Shown: one piece after another, positions 1-7,590 of the stretch
How the letters are laid out: each line of letters opens with the position of its first letter
Numbering within the stretch: position 1 is the first letter of the stretch
NCBI GenBank assembly: GCA_036005325.1
Contig: DASYQR010000093.1
Coordinates: forward strand, 1 to 9,867
From: SCTG01 sp036005325
GTDB taxonomy: Bacteria; Nitrospirota; Nitrospiria; Nitrospirales; NS-4
Direction of reading: 5' to 3'
DNA length: 9,867 nucleotides
Translations under genes and position numbers: made by a program
Notes under the pieces: model-generated
Databases searched by the model: none
Seen by the model: the letters and a program-made list of their open reading frames with translations, nothing else
What the model was told of the DNA's origin: nothing

Positions 1-4
1 CCCT

Positions 5-56
5 GACGTACTCAGGACGTTTCGGCGTTGCAGCCACGCAGACTCGCCTGTACGTC
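5..56. repeat. Inverted-repeat (REP-like) intergenic element
   Basis: The non-coding DNA after hyfI holds an imperfect inverted repeat. GACGTACTCAGG at 5-16 pairs with CCTGTACGTC at 47-56 (two bases unpaired), and a small inner hairpin lies between them (GCGT 25-28 with ACGC 36-39). The first arm is itself partly palindromic (CCTGA at 3-7 and TCAGG at 12-16). There is no T-run in the minus direction after it, so it does not look like a simple terminator for the hyf operon. The layout fits a repetitive palindromic element of the kind scattered between bacterial genes. Only one copy is visible, so repetitiveness is inferred. The rest of 1-107 shows no convincing gene. Confidence 0.4.
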
Positions 57-107
57 CTTCCGTTCCGCCAGGGTCCCGCTCGGCGCCACCCGCTCAAAAA
101 GATTTAC

Positions 108-617
108 TCAGTCGTCCACTTTTTGGAGGCGCTGCAGCGCCATGAGAATCTCGGCCGGTCGCGGGGGGCAGCCACGGACCTTCATGTCCACCGGCAGGTG
201 GCGCTCGACCGGCCCGGTGACCGCGTAACTCCCCTTGAACATCCCGCAGTCGCAGGCACAATCTCCGAGTGCAATGACCAGCTTCGGATCAGGAGTTGAG
301 CGGTACGCATCTTTCAGCGCCTTCTCCATGTTGACCGTCACCGGGCCTGTGACCACCAGCGCGTCGGCATGCCGTGGGGAGGCGGCGATGTGGATCCCGA
401 ACCGCTCCGCGTCGTAGATGGGGTTCATGAGTGCATTCATTTCCATCTCGCAGGCGTTGCAGGAGCCTGTATCCACTTCGCGAATGGTCAGCGACCGGCG
501 AAATGGTTTTGCCTTCAGAGCGGCCGTCGGCGAGACGTCGGCCTCGCCTTTCGGTGCCTTTGGATGTCGCCCCGTCACGATCCCGGTCTTCAGGCTTTTT
601 TTCAGAATACGAAACAT
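108..617 (-). CDS. hyfI: Hydrogenase-4-like small subunit (NuoB/HycG family), iron-sulfur protein
   Basis: This 169-residue protein is the NuoB-like subunit that carries the terminal [4Fe-4S] cluster (N2-type or proximal) and passes electrons to the large subunit HyfG on the cytoplasmic face. Visible motifs are GSCNACEMEMNAL (residues 51-63), the segment ASPRHADALVVTGPVT (79-94), GDCACDCGMFKG (118-129) and GCPPRPAEI (149-157). The expected cluster ligands C53, C56, C120 and C150 are all present; C122 and C124 are extra. The CxxC spacing at 53-56 is that of hydrogenase small subunits, unlike the adjacent Cys-Cys of true complex I NuoB. The basic start (MFRILKKSLKTGIVTG) is typical of the HycG/HyfI group. 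At 169 residues it is much shorter than E. coli HycG/HyfI (about 250) and close to NuoB size. The ATG lies 11 bases after the hyfG stop, preceded by a G-rich ribosome site (AGGGGGGG). It is the last gene of the operon. Confidence 0.93.
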   Translation of the reverse strand: MFRILKKSLKTGIVTGRHPKAPKGEADVSPTAALKAKPFRRSLTIREVDTGSCNACEMEMNALMNPIYDAERFGIHIAASPRHADALVVTGPVTVNMEKALKDAYRSTPDPKLVIALGDCACDCGMFKGSYAVTGPVERHLPVDMKVRGCPPRPAEILMALQRLQKVDD

Positions 618-628
618 CGTCGCCCCCC

Positions 629-2227
629 CTACAGATCGTTCCCCGCGTATGACAGGTTGAAGCTCTTATTGATCAGCGGGAAATCCGGAATGATATTTCC
701 CAAGACTGCAAACTGGATGGCCGGCCAGTTGACGAACGACGGGTCGCGAACCTTGCACCGATGGATTGTGCCGTCACTCCCCGCCATCACGAAGTAGAGA
801 ATTTCCCCGCGCCACCCTTCGACCGCCGAGAGCGCCCACTCTCCGGCGTCCGGCGTGCGAGCAGATGAGGCCATGATGGGGCCCTGCGGGATTCGTCTGC
901 GAATGTCCCTGATCAGTCGGATGGATTCGTGGATCTCGTCCATGCGGACGCGCATCCGTGCCCGCACATCGCCGTAGCGATAGAGCGCCACCTTGGCCGG
1001 CAGTTCATCGTAGGCCGCGAAGGGACGGTCTCGGCGCACGTCCCGATCGATGTCCGACGCCCGTCCCACCACGCCCATGACGCCATGGTCGACGGCCGTG
1101 CGTTTCTCGAGGACACCGGTCATTTCCAATCGGTCTGTGAGAGATGCATTGTCGAGGATGATCGATTCCAGTTCCGAGAAATCCTGCTCAAGCCCATCGA
1201 GTTCGCGGACCGTCTCGTCAAGCCGGTCGGCCGCAAGATCAACGGTAAAACCGCCGACTTGGTTGACGCCCCGCAGGAATCGCGAACCGGTCAGGCGGTC
1301 GTTGAGCTGTATGATCCGCTCCTTCATGCGGCTGCAATGTGCATGAGCCAGGGCGTAGGCGGTATCGTTGCAGATGGCGCCGACGTCTCCGAGATGGTTG
1401 TGCAACCGTTCCAGCTCCAGGAAGAAAGTCCGAAGATAGCGCGCCCGCCGTGGCACCTCGATCCCCGAGAGAGTTTCGGCGGCCTGGCAATAGCACAGGC
1501 TATGGCCGAACGAGGTGTCCCCGGAGACTTTCTCCGCCAGCGCGACGCCCTGCACCAAGGAGAGGTTTTCGAAAAGCTTCTCCACTCCACGATGCTTCCA
1601 GAAGTGCCGGATCTCCAACTGCATGATCGGCTCCCCGGCGACCGAGAATCTGAAGTGTCCCGGCTCGATGATGCCGGCATGGATCGGCCCGACCGGAACT
1701 TCAAAAACGCCCTCCCCTTCAATATGCCGAAAGGCGTACTGGCCTTGCTGTCGATCCAACACAGTGTTCCAGGAGAAATCCTTCTTCAGCGGATGCGTGC
1801 CCTTGGGCCAATGCTCATGTCGGATCAGCCGGCGTAAGTCTGGATGGCCCTGGGCAATGAGGCCGAACATGTCCCGGATTTCCCGTTCGTACCATTTCGC
1901 AGCATGAATGTGCGGCGTGATGGAGGGAAACAGCCGATCCTCATTCAGGAGATCTGTCGTCAGCAACAACCACTCCCGTGGATCCGCCAATGTGAACAAG
2001 TAACAGAGCTCGTACCGCATTTCACGAGGGCGATGATCGACAGCCCACAGCAGTGACAGCGTCCCTTGTAGATCCGGATGGGTATGCACGTAATGGGCGA
2101 CGAGTGGCAGATCAGCTTTCCCCACCCGTGCACGTGGGATCCCGTGAAGGATAGTGGCGTCCGTGATGGTCTTCCCGAAGGCCACCCCCAGTTTTTCGAG
2201 CACAGTTGTTACAGCAGACATCGGCAT
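629..2227 (-). CDS. hyfG: Hydrogenase-4-like large subunit (NuoC-NuoD fusion) lacking the NiFe-binding cysteines
   Basis: A 532-residue protein of the HycE/HyfG layout. A NuoC-like domain covers about residues 1-145 (AKWYEREIRDMFGL at 110-123, HPLKKDF at 145-151). A NuoD / NiFe large-subunit-like domain follows from about 175 (GPIHAGIIEPGHFRFSVAGE, 180-199; HRGVEKL, 212-218; ELERLHNHLGD, 271-281). In a hydrogenase the N-terminal RVCGICG-type motif binds nickel; here it reads KVSGDTSFGHS (233-243), with Ser235 and Thr238 in place of cysteine. The C-terminal DPCxxC reads NLSYAG (524-529), with Ser526 and Gly529. No NiFe centre can form in the usual way, so hydrogenase activity is not expected; the subunit fits an Ehr-type complex I relative with an unknown substrate. 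Two other cysteines, C245 and C247, sit just after the first site. Start: the first ATG touches the AGAGGGG ribosome site, so the second ATG at 2221 (residue 3) has the better spacing and is probably used. The 34-base gap after hyfF holds a small inverted repeat (ACGTG/CACGT, 2240-2255). Confidence 0.94.
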   Translation of the reverse strand: MPMSAVTTVLEKLGVAFGKTITDATILHGIPRARVGKADLPLVAHYVHTHPDLQGTLSLLWAVDHRPREMRYELCYLFTLADPREWLLLTTDLLNEDRLFPSITPHIHAAKWYEREIRDMFGLIAQGHPDLRRLIRHEHWPKGTHPLKKDFSWNTVLDRQQGQYAFRHIEGEGVFEVPVGPIHAGIIEPGHFRFSVAGEPIMQLEIRHFWKHRGVEKLFENLSLVQGVALAEKVSGDTSFGHSLCYCQAAETLSGIEVPRRARYLRTFFLELERLHNHLGDVGAICNDTAYALAHAHCSRMKERIIQLNDRLTGSRFLRGVNQVGGFTVDLAADRLDETVRELDGLEQDFSELESIILDNASLTDRLEMTGVLEKRTAVDHGVMGVVGRASDIDRDVRRDRPFAAYDELPAKVALYRYGDVRARMRVRMDEIHESIRLIRDIRRRIPQGPIMASSARTPDAGEWALSAVEGWRGEILYFVMAGSDGTIHRCKVRDPSFVNWPAIQFAVLGNIIPDFPLINKSFNLSYAGNDL

Positions 2228-2261
2228 CCCCTCTCTGCTACGTGCTTACCCACGTCAGTCA

Positions 2262-3743
2262 TCATGGCATCACCACTGGTGTGTCAAACAGGTGGACGAT
2301 GGCCTCCAACACTCTGGCCAAATCCGGCGGAACCCGGAGCCCGATCGCACCCAGCACCGACAGGTTGATCAAGACCGCGGCGGACAAAAGCACACGACTG
2401 GGGGCGCCTACCGCCCGACCTAATGCTGTTGGTTCGCCCAGGGCCATCCGGAGCACGTGATACAGGAGAGTGGCGAACGCAAGCGTGAGCAGCGACAAAA
2501 AGAGGTAGGCCATACCGGGCCTTGCCGCATAGGCGCTGATAGTGATCAACACCTCACTCATAAACAGCCCAAATGGGGGCATGCCCGCCAGCGCTACGCC
2601 GGCGATCAGAATGGCCGAACCTGCGAGTGGCATCTGCCGAAGAAGCCCGGTCACCCGGTCCAGCATTTTGTGCTCATGTCGCAGCAGGACCCACCCCGCT
2701 CCGTAGAAGGCGGTTGACTTGGCGAGCGCGTGGTTCAGCAGGTGCCACGCTCCCGCGAAGACACCCGCCCCTCCGATGCCGAACCCGATCAGCGCGATTC
2801 CAATATGCTCAATGCTTGAGTAGGCGAACAGTCGTTTGTAGTCACGCTGCACCAAGAGGAGTATGGCCGCGATTGCGACTGAGAGCAGTCCCAGTCCAAT
2901 CATGAGATTTCCAGTAAATGCCGTCCCGACGGTCCGATCGGCCACCGCTTTAAAGCGCAGGATGGCATACACCGCAACCGTGAGCATATTCGCCGAAAGC
3001 ATCGCGCTCACCGGGGTGGGCGCCTCGGCATGTGCGTCAGGCAACCAGGAATGCATTGGTGCCACGCCAGCCTTCGTGCCGTACCCGATCAGCACAAATA
3101 CAAAGGCCACCTTGATTGCGGTCGGGTCGAGGGATCCGGCAATCCGGTACAGCTCAGACCAACGAAGCGCGTCACTCGTCACGCCCAGCACGTGCTCAGA
3201 CGTGTAGTACAGAATGATCGTCCCGAACAACGCCAGTGCGATTCCGACCGAACCCAGAATCATGAACTTCCACCCTGCCTCAAGCGCCGCCTTGTTGCGC
3301 TCGAAGGCGATCAGCAGCGCTGCCGCAAGAGTCGAGCCTTCGATCGCGATCCACATGATCGCGACATCCGCGACATTGACTGCTATCAACATGGCGGCGA
3401 GAAAGAGATCGAAGAGACAAAAGAATCGACGGAACCGTCTGAGCGGCAGAAGCCCGCGATTGAATTGCTCGTCCAGAAAGCCCACGGCGAACAGGGTTCC
3501 GGTCGCTCCGACAACGGCGAGTACAAGGTCCAGCCACGCACTGAGCGCATCGGTGTAGAGGAGCAGGCCAAATGTCACGGGTCCGCCCGTCCCAACTCTC
3601 TCCACGACGAGCGTACCGGCAGCCAGAAGGGCCACGGCCTGCCCGTACTGCAGCGCCTTTACAACACGACGATCATCTACAAGGAGGCTTCCAAGGCCTG
3701 CCAGCAGAGGGGCACTGATCAGCAGCACGAGGGACCACGTCAT
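2262..3743 (-). CDS. hyfF: Hydrogenase-4-like membrane subunit F (NuoN/Mrp antiporter-type)
   Basis: A 493-residue, highly hydrophobic polytopic protein of the proton-conducting antiporter family (NuoL/M/N, MrpA/D), the size of E. coli HyfF (about 526). It should form one ion path across the inner membrane, driven by redox change in HyfG/HyfI. Visible family residues are the helix glutamate E135 (WIAIEGSTL), lysine K224 in GYGTKAGVAPMHSWLPDAHA (220-239), the helix-break region HLLNHALAKSTAFYGAG with K342 (334-350), and E397 in the GLFMSEVL segment. The antiporter signature APTPVSAMLSANML (241-254) is intact. ATG start follows the hyfE stop by 7 bases; AAGGAATAGG overlaps the end of hyfE and serves as the likely ribosome site. 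Retention of the Glu/Lys set argues that the pump is functional although HyfG has lost its metal site. Confidence 0.93.
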   Translation of the reverse strand: MTWSLVLLISAPLLAGLGSLLVDDRRVVKALQYGQAVALLAAGTLVVERVGTGGPVTFGLLLYTDALSAWLDLVLAVVGATGTLFAVGFLDEQFNRGLLPLRRFRRFFCLFDLFLAAMLIAVNVADVAIMWIAIEGSTLAAALLIAFERNKAALEAGWKFMILGSVGIALALFGTIILYYTSEHVLGVTSDALRWSELYRIAGSLDPTAIKVAFVFVLIGYGTKAGVAPMHSWLPDAHAEAPTPVSAMLSANMLTVAVYAILRFKAVADRTVGTAFTGNLMIGLGLLSVAIAAILLLVQRDYKRLFAYSSIEHIGIALIGFGIGGAGVFAGAWHLLNHALAKSTAFYGAGWVLLRHEHKMLDRVTGLLRQMPLAGSAILIAGVALAGMPPFGLFMSEVLITISAYAARPGMAYLFLSLLTLAFATLLYHVLRMALGEPTALGRAVGAPSRVLLSAAVLINLSVLGAIGLRVPPDLARVLEAIVHLFDTPVVMP

Positions 3744-3750
3744 GGCGAGC

Positions 3751-4419
3751 CTATTCCTTCAGCACCGAGAGCTTGCTCGTATCCACGCTGTCGAACGCAT
3801 CCTGGATCCGATGGGTATAGATCCCGATGATCAGGACCGCCACCAGCGCATCGAAAAAGACTCCTAACTCCACGATCAGTGGCATCCCATACGCGGCGAC
3901 TGTGGCGCCCAGAAATAACCCGTTCTCCATCACAAGAAAGCCGATTACTTGGGTGACGGCCTTCTTACGGGCGATCATGGTGAAAAAGCCGATCAGCACG
4001 ATGGCCAGCGCAATCGACAGGGAATCCCGCGTCAAGAAAAATCCCAAGGGAATGATCGGCCGTATGATGAAAAAGGCTAGGATGACGAGAGCACCGCAGA
4101 TCAGCAGCCCAGCGGGTATATTGACGTTCATCTCCAATTCCCTTTTTACGTTCAGCCGCTCGACCATCTTCTTGAGAATCCGGGGAATCACGATGACTTT
4201 GATCACGACGGTGAGCACGGCCGGGAGATAGATATGGTGAATGCCCGTCAAAAATGCCACTACGGCAGCCGTGGCGGCCAGGAATGCGGACTGCAGCGCG
4301 AACATATCCACGCAGGCCGAGAGTCTCCGCTGAGCCACGATGGCCAAGCAGGACACGAGGAGGAGAGCGGCGCAGAGGTCGACCATCTGGGAACCGATGT
4401 CTGGCCGGATCATTTCCAT
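3751..4419 (-). CDS. hyfE: Hydrogenase-4-like membrane subunit E (NuoK-like)
   Basis: A 222-residue membrane protein with about six to seven hydrophobic helices, matching E. coli HyfE (216 residues). Its C-terminal half resembles NuoK, the small complex I subunit that continues the chain of charged residues through the membrane arm. The NuoK-type buried acids are seen as E165 (GFLVMENGLFLGA, 160-172) and E184 (MPLIVELGVFFDALVAV, 179-195). Helical N-terminal segments include HHIYLPAVLTVVIKVIVIPR (61-80) with a lysine at 74. The ATG follows the hyfC stop by a single base, and the strong ribosome site GAGGGG lies at the end of hyfC five bases before the start, pointing to translational coupling. 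No N-terminal signal peptide other than the first helix is seen. The identification rests on motif and gene order and is firm. Confidence 0.92.
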   Translation of the reverse strand: MEMIRPDIGSQMVDLCAALLLVSCLAIVAQRRLSACVDMFALQSAFLAATAAVVAFLTGIHHIYLPAVLTVVIKVIVIPRILKKMVERLNVKRELEMNVNIPAGLLICGALVILAFFIIRPIIPLGFFLTRDSLSIALAIVLIGFFTMIARKKAVTQVIGFLVMENGLFLGATVAAYGMPLIVELGVFFDALVAVLIIGIYTHRIQDAFDSVDTSKLSVLKE

Positions 4420-4420
4420 C

Positions 4421-5374
4421 TCATCCCCTCAGGATGTAGAAAAAGACGAGAGCCAGGAGCGAGAGAATGAAGGCGACGCCCAACAGATCCGTCACGCGGA
4501 AGAGCCGTAGCTTGGCGAACATGGACTCGATCACGCCCACGAACACCGCAAGCCCTGACACCTTGACGAACCAGACTGCCAATCCCAGGGCCATCCAGGG
4601 CGGATCGGGCTCGGTTGCGATTCCCCAGGGCGCAAAGACATTGCTGAGCAGTGTCAGGAAGAGCAGCAGCTTCAATGCGGAGGCCCACTCGATGAGGGCC
4701 AGGTACCGGCCGGAATACTCGAGCACCATCGCCTCGTGAATCATGGTCAGTTCCAGGTGCGTCGCGGGGTTGTCCACGGGCACGCGGCCGGTTTCAGCCA
4801 GGGTGACGATGAACAGCGCGGCGAGCGCCATGAGGTGCGGAGGTGGATCAGTCACGATGCCCTCCAGCAGGGCCGTCTTGTGGACGATCGTGCTCAGGTT
4901 CGTGGAGCCGGCGGTCAGGCCGACCGCAAAGATCGAGAGAATCATTGCCGGTTCGGTGAGGGACGCCACGATTGCCTCACGACTACTCCCCATGCCGCCG
5001 AATGTGGAGCCGGCATCCAGGCCGGCAAGAATCAGAAAGAACGTCCCGAGGGCGAGTAAGTAGACGACTGCGATAATGTCCCCCACGAAACTGAGCGGAA
5101 TTTTCGACACAAACAGTGGTACGAGCAGGCTGGCCGTCAGCGTCGAGGCGAACAGGATGTAGGGAGTCGCCGTGAAAATCCAGGAAGAGTGCGTAGAGAC
5201 CACCACCTCTTTTTGAAACAGCTTGAACAGATCGTAGTACGGTTGGACGGCGCTGGCCCCGCGTCGGCACTGTAGCGTTGCCTTCACTTTCCGGATCAGT
5301 CCCACAATGAAAGGAGAGACGGCCAGCAGGACGACAGCCTGAAGAACGATGAGCGTCATATTCCGGGCCATCAT
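4421..5374 (-). CDS. hyfC: Hydrogenase-4-like membrane subunit C (NuoH/HycD family)
   Basis: A 317-residue protein with about eight hydrophobic helices, the NuoH-like subunit that anchors the soluble arm (HyfG/HyfI) to the membrane and transmits the energy-coupling change. E. coli HyfC and HycD are of similar length (about 310-320). Conserved family elements: the first cytoplasmic loop RKVKATLQCRRGASAVQPYY (28-47) followed by DLFKLFQKE (48-56), GSSREAIVASLTEPA (129-143), and the acidic loop LAETGRVPVDNPATHLELTM (192-211), whose acids E194, D201 and E208, with E214 just beyond, correspond to the conserved charged patch at the quinone/antenna junction. Starts with two ATGs in a row; the gap after the hyfB stop is six bases and the ribosome site is weak (GGGTAG). 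The intact acidic loop suggests normal coupling. Identification is firm; the true electron acceptor cannot be told from this subunit. Confidence 0.94.
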   Translation of the reverse strand: MMARNMTLIVLQAVVLLAVSPFIVGLIRKVKATLQCRRGASAVQPYYDLFKLFQKEVVVSTHSSWIFTATPYILFASTLTASLLVPLFVSKIPLSFVGDIIAVVYLLALGTFFLILAGLDAGSTFGGMGSSREAIVASLTEPAMILSIFAVGLTAGSTNLSTIVHKTALLEGIVTDPPPHLMALAALFIVTLAETGRVPVDNPATHLELTMIHEAMVLEYSGRYLALIEWASALKLLLFLTLLSNVFAPWGIATEPDPPWMALGLAVWFVKVSGLAVFVGVIESMFAKLRLFRVTDLLGVAFILSLLALVFFYILRG

Positions 5375-5380
5375 GTTTGG

Positions 5381-7435
5381 CTACCCGGTGATGAGCAGGA
5401 GGAGAATCAACGTGATAAAGATGTAAGTCAGGTAGAGATGCAGGCTTCCAGCCTGGATGACGCGGAGCCGATCGGCGACCGCGGAGATGAGCGTGACGAC
5501 CGGGTCATAAAGATAGCGCTGAAACACCGGCTCGATGTGGACTTCGAAGTGCCGGTGCTTGGCGAAATAGCGCGACTCCTCGAGGAATTCCGTCTCCAGC
5601 TTGACCGTCGGCCGATAGATGGTACTGAACACACGCTTGATCGGTTGGACGAACGCCGTGGCCGTATATTCCATCCGTGGCGTCAGATTAAGCCCGCAGG
5701 CCCAGGTCTTGTAGGTCCTTTTGCGCAGCGTTCCGCCCAGGGCGACCACTCCCAGCAACGCGATGGGCACAATCACAGCAAGTAATACTCCGAGGAATGG
5801 TGTAGAGACGCTGGCAAACTCCTCTCCCATCACCGGCGTGAGCGCCAGCCCTCCCTTCGCGAGGAGGTCGCCAGCGATAGAAGCCCCAGTCAAAGGGGCA
5901 GTGATTCGGTCGAGCGCGGGCACGACGAGCATCGGCGCAAGCCCGAGCGCCACGCACAAGAACGCCATCATGCCCATTCCAATCCGCATGGGCAGCGAAA
6001 CCTCTCGCGCCCGCTTGGCGTGGCGGCTTCTGGGCATGGCAAGGAAGCTGATGCCGAACGCCTTGGCGAAGCAGGTCAATGCCAGGACGCCGGTGAGCGC
6101 CAGCATGGACGCGCCAATCGGCAGCATAATCTTCATCAGGAGGTCCGGGAGCTGAAAACTCAGAAACAGACTCTGGAAGGTCAGCCATTCGCTCACGAAC
6201 CCATTGCTCGGTGGGAGCGCCGAAATCGAGACTGCTCCGATGAGAAAGAACAGTGCCGTCCACGGCATCTTCCGGATCAATCCGCCATACTCTTCCATGT
6301 TGCGCGTGTGCGTCTGCGACAGCAGCGCACCGGCACCCAGAAACAGCAGCCCCTTGAAGACGGCATGGTTGATCGTGTGATAGAGCCCCGCCAAAAGCCC
6401 CAGGGCGGCGAGAGAAGCCAGTCCATACGACTGAAAGATCATCCCGGCGCCGATCCCTAGGAGGATGATGCCGATGTTCTCGACGCTGTGGTAGGCGAGG
6501 AGACTTTTGAGGTCATGCTCCATCAGGGCATACATGACTCCCAGCAGTGCCGAAATCGCCCCGACCACCAGCACCAGGAACCCCCACCACCATGGGAACG
6601 GCGAGCCTAGGAAATCAAAATATACGCGCACCAGGCCGTAGATGGCGGTCTTGATCATGACTCCGGACAACAAAGAGGACACGTGCGAAGGTGCGGCCGG
6701 ATGCGCGTACGGGAGCCAGACATGCAGAGGAACGATGCCGGCCTTGGCGCCGAATCCGATCAGAGCTGCCAGAAAGATCAGCGTGCTCAGTCCTTCAGGC
6801 ATGGGCTGTGCCGAGTGCCGGAAGGACTCGAAGGAGAACGAGCCGATTTCCTGGAAGAACATCAGAAACGTCAGGAAGATAAAGGCTGTTCCGACGTGCG
6901 TCATGATCAGATAAAAGAATCCCGCATGACGGACGTCGGCCTTGTCATGCTCGGTCACAACCAGAAAATAGGACACCAGGGACATGAGCTCCCAGACCAG
7001 GAGAAAAAAGAATCCGTCATCGGCCAGGACCACCAGCGTCATCGAGAGCAGGAAGGCATTGAAAAGCGAGCCCAGGGCCCCGACCGAGTAGCGCCCGTAG
7101 AACTCACGAACGTAGCCGAATGCGTAGACGGCAACCGCCGCACCGCACACTGAGATCAGCAAGACGAACAGGGAGGAGAGAGGATCGAGACGAATCGAAT
7201 AGGTTAACAGCGGAAGGGAGGAAGGAATGCTGAGGTGATACGGGACCTCGGCGGTCAATCCTCCTACGCCCACCCAGATCCCGCCTGCGGTTCCCCACAA
7301 GGCCGCCCCGTGGGCCAGCATATTCTGAATGGCTGGCTGGCGGCGTGCCAGCAGCGGAAGGAGAATGCCCAGGCTGTATCCAGTGAGGCCGATCAGAAGC
7401 GCAAGCTGTATCACGTACCTACCGTGTGACTCCAC
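5381..7435 (-). CDS. hyfB: Hydrogenase-4-like membrane subunit B (NuoL/HycC-type antiporter subunit)
   Basis: A 684-residue polytopic membrane protein and first gene of the hyf-like operon; E. coli HyfB is 672 residues. It belongs to the NuoL/M/N antiporter-like family and should provide an ion channel. Key residues are visible: E149 (LLVWELMSLVSYF, 145-157), K231 in GFGAKAGIVPLHVWLPYAHP (227-246), K262 in SGVMIKTAIYGLVR (257-270), the HTINHAVFKGLLFLGAGALL segment with K361 (353-372), and E416 (NGFVSEWLTFQSLF, 411-424). After the antiporter core, the last 200 residues contain a soluble stretch (about 575-650) and a terminal helix (LTYIFITLILLLLITG), the usual HyfB/HycC tail. The start is uncertain. 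The GTG at 7435 has no ribosome site; a second GTG at 7414 (residue 8) gives MIQLALLIGL, a more typical N-terminus, and is preceded by GGTAGG. A candidate promoter lies about 110 bases upstream. Confidence 0.94.
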   Translation of the reverse strand: MESHGRYVIQLALLIGLTGYSLGILLPLLARRQPAIQNMLAHGAALWGTAGGIWVGVGGLTAEVPYHLSIPSSLPLLTYSIRLDPLSSLFVLLISVCGAAVAVYAFGYVREFYGRYSVGALGSLFNAFLLSMTLVVLADDGFFFLLVWELMSLVSYFLVVTEHDKADVRHAGFFYLIMTHVGTAFIFLTFLMFFQEIGSFSFESFRHSAQPMPEGLSTLIFLAALIGFGAKAGIVPLHVWLPYAHPAAPSHVSSLLSGVMIKTAIYGLVRVYFDFLGSPFPWWWGFLVLVVGAISALLGVMYALMEHDLKSLLAYHSVENIGIILLGIGAGMIFQSYGLASLAALGLLAGLYHTINHAVFKGLLFLGAGALLSQTHTRNMEEYGGLIRKMPWTALFFLIGAVSISALPPSNGFVSEWLTFQSLFLSFQLPDLLMKIMLPIGASMLALTGVLALTCFAKAFGISFLAMPRSRHAKRAREVSLPMRIGMGMMAFLCVALGLAPMLVVPALDRITAPLTGASIAGDLLAKGGLALTPVMGEEFASVSTPFLGVLLAVIVPIALLGVVALGGTLRKRTYKTWACGLNLTPRMEYTATAFVQPIKRVFSTIYRPTVKLETEFLEESRYFAKHRHFEVHIEPVFQRYLYDPVVTLISAVADRLRVIQAGSLHLYLTYIFITLILLLLITG

Positions 7436-7471
7436 GAACGTCGACTGCGGGGAATGTTTTATTGAATCGCC

Positions 7472-7500
7472 CGATCTTCTGCGTCCGCAGGCTTCGATCG
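7472..7500 (-). promoter_or_regulatory. Possible stem-loop in hyfB leader
   Basis: On the expected hyfB leader RNA an outer stem (CGATC at 7472-7476 with GATCG at 7496-7500) encloses an inner hairpin CTGC-GGAC-GCAG (7479-7490). It stands 36 bases before the GTG at 7435. Nearby at 7513-7518 the minus strand carries a perfect ribosome-site-like GGAGGA, with no ATG, GTG or TTG at a usual distance. The structure is short and may be chance; no known riboswitch was recognised. Confidence 0.2.
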
Positions 7501-7549
7501 AGGCCTATGATGTCCTCCGGTTGGTGTGGATCAGCTGCGCCACGACGGT

Positions 7550-7578
7550 TTTGTAGCATCTTCGGACGATTCTTGCAA
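7550..7578 (-). promoter_or_regulatory. Candidate sigma-70 promoter for the hyf operon
   Basis: On the minus strand TTGCAA (7573-7578) is a -35 candidate and TACAAA (7550-7555) a -10 candidate, separated by exactly 17 bases. Each matches the consensus at four of six positions. The -10 is preceded by TG one base upstream (TGCTACAAA), an extended -10. Transcription would begin near 7543, giving a leader of about 110-130 bases before hyfB. It lies just beyond the hairpin that follows the preceding gene, a sensible place for an operon promoter. No sigma-54 type element was seen. Confidence 0.42.
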
Positions 7579-7590
7579 ATAGTTTTCCGC

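Noticed and set aside
929..1837. Long plus-strand open frame (302 codons) opposite hyfG
   Set aside because: It lies wholly antisense to a well supported gene, shows no family motif and is an expected by-product of high-GC codon use. The same applies to the plus-strand frame at 3030-3830 opposite hyfF/hyfE.
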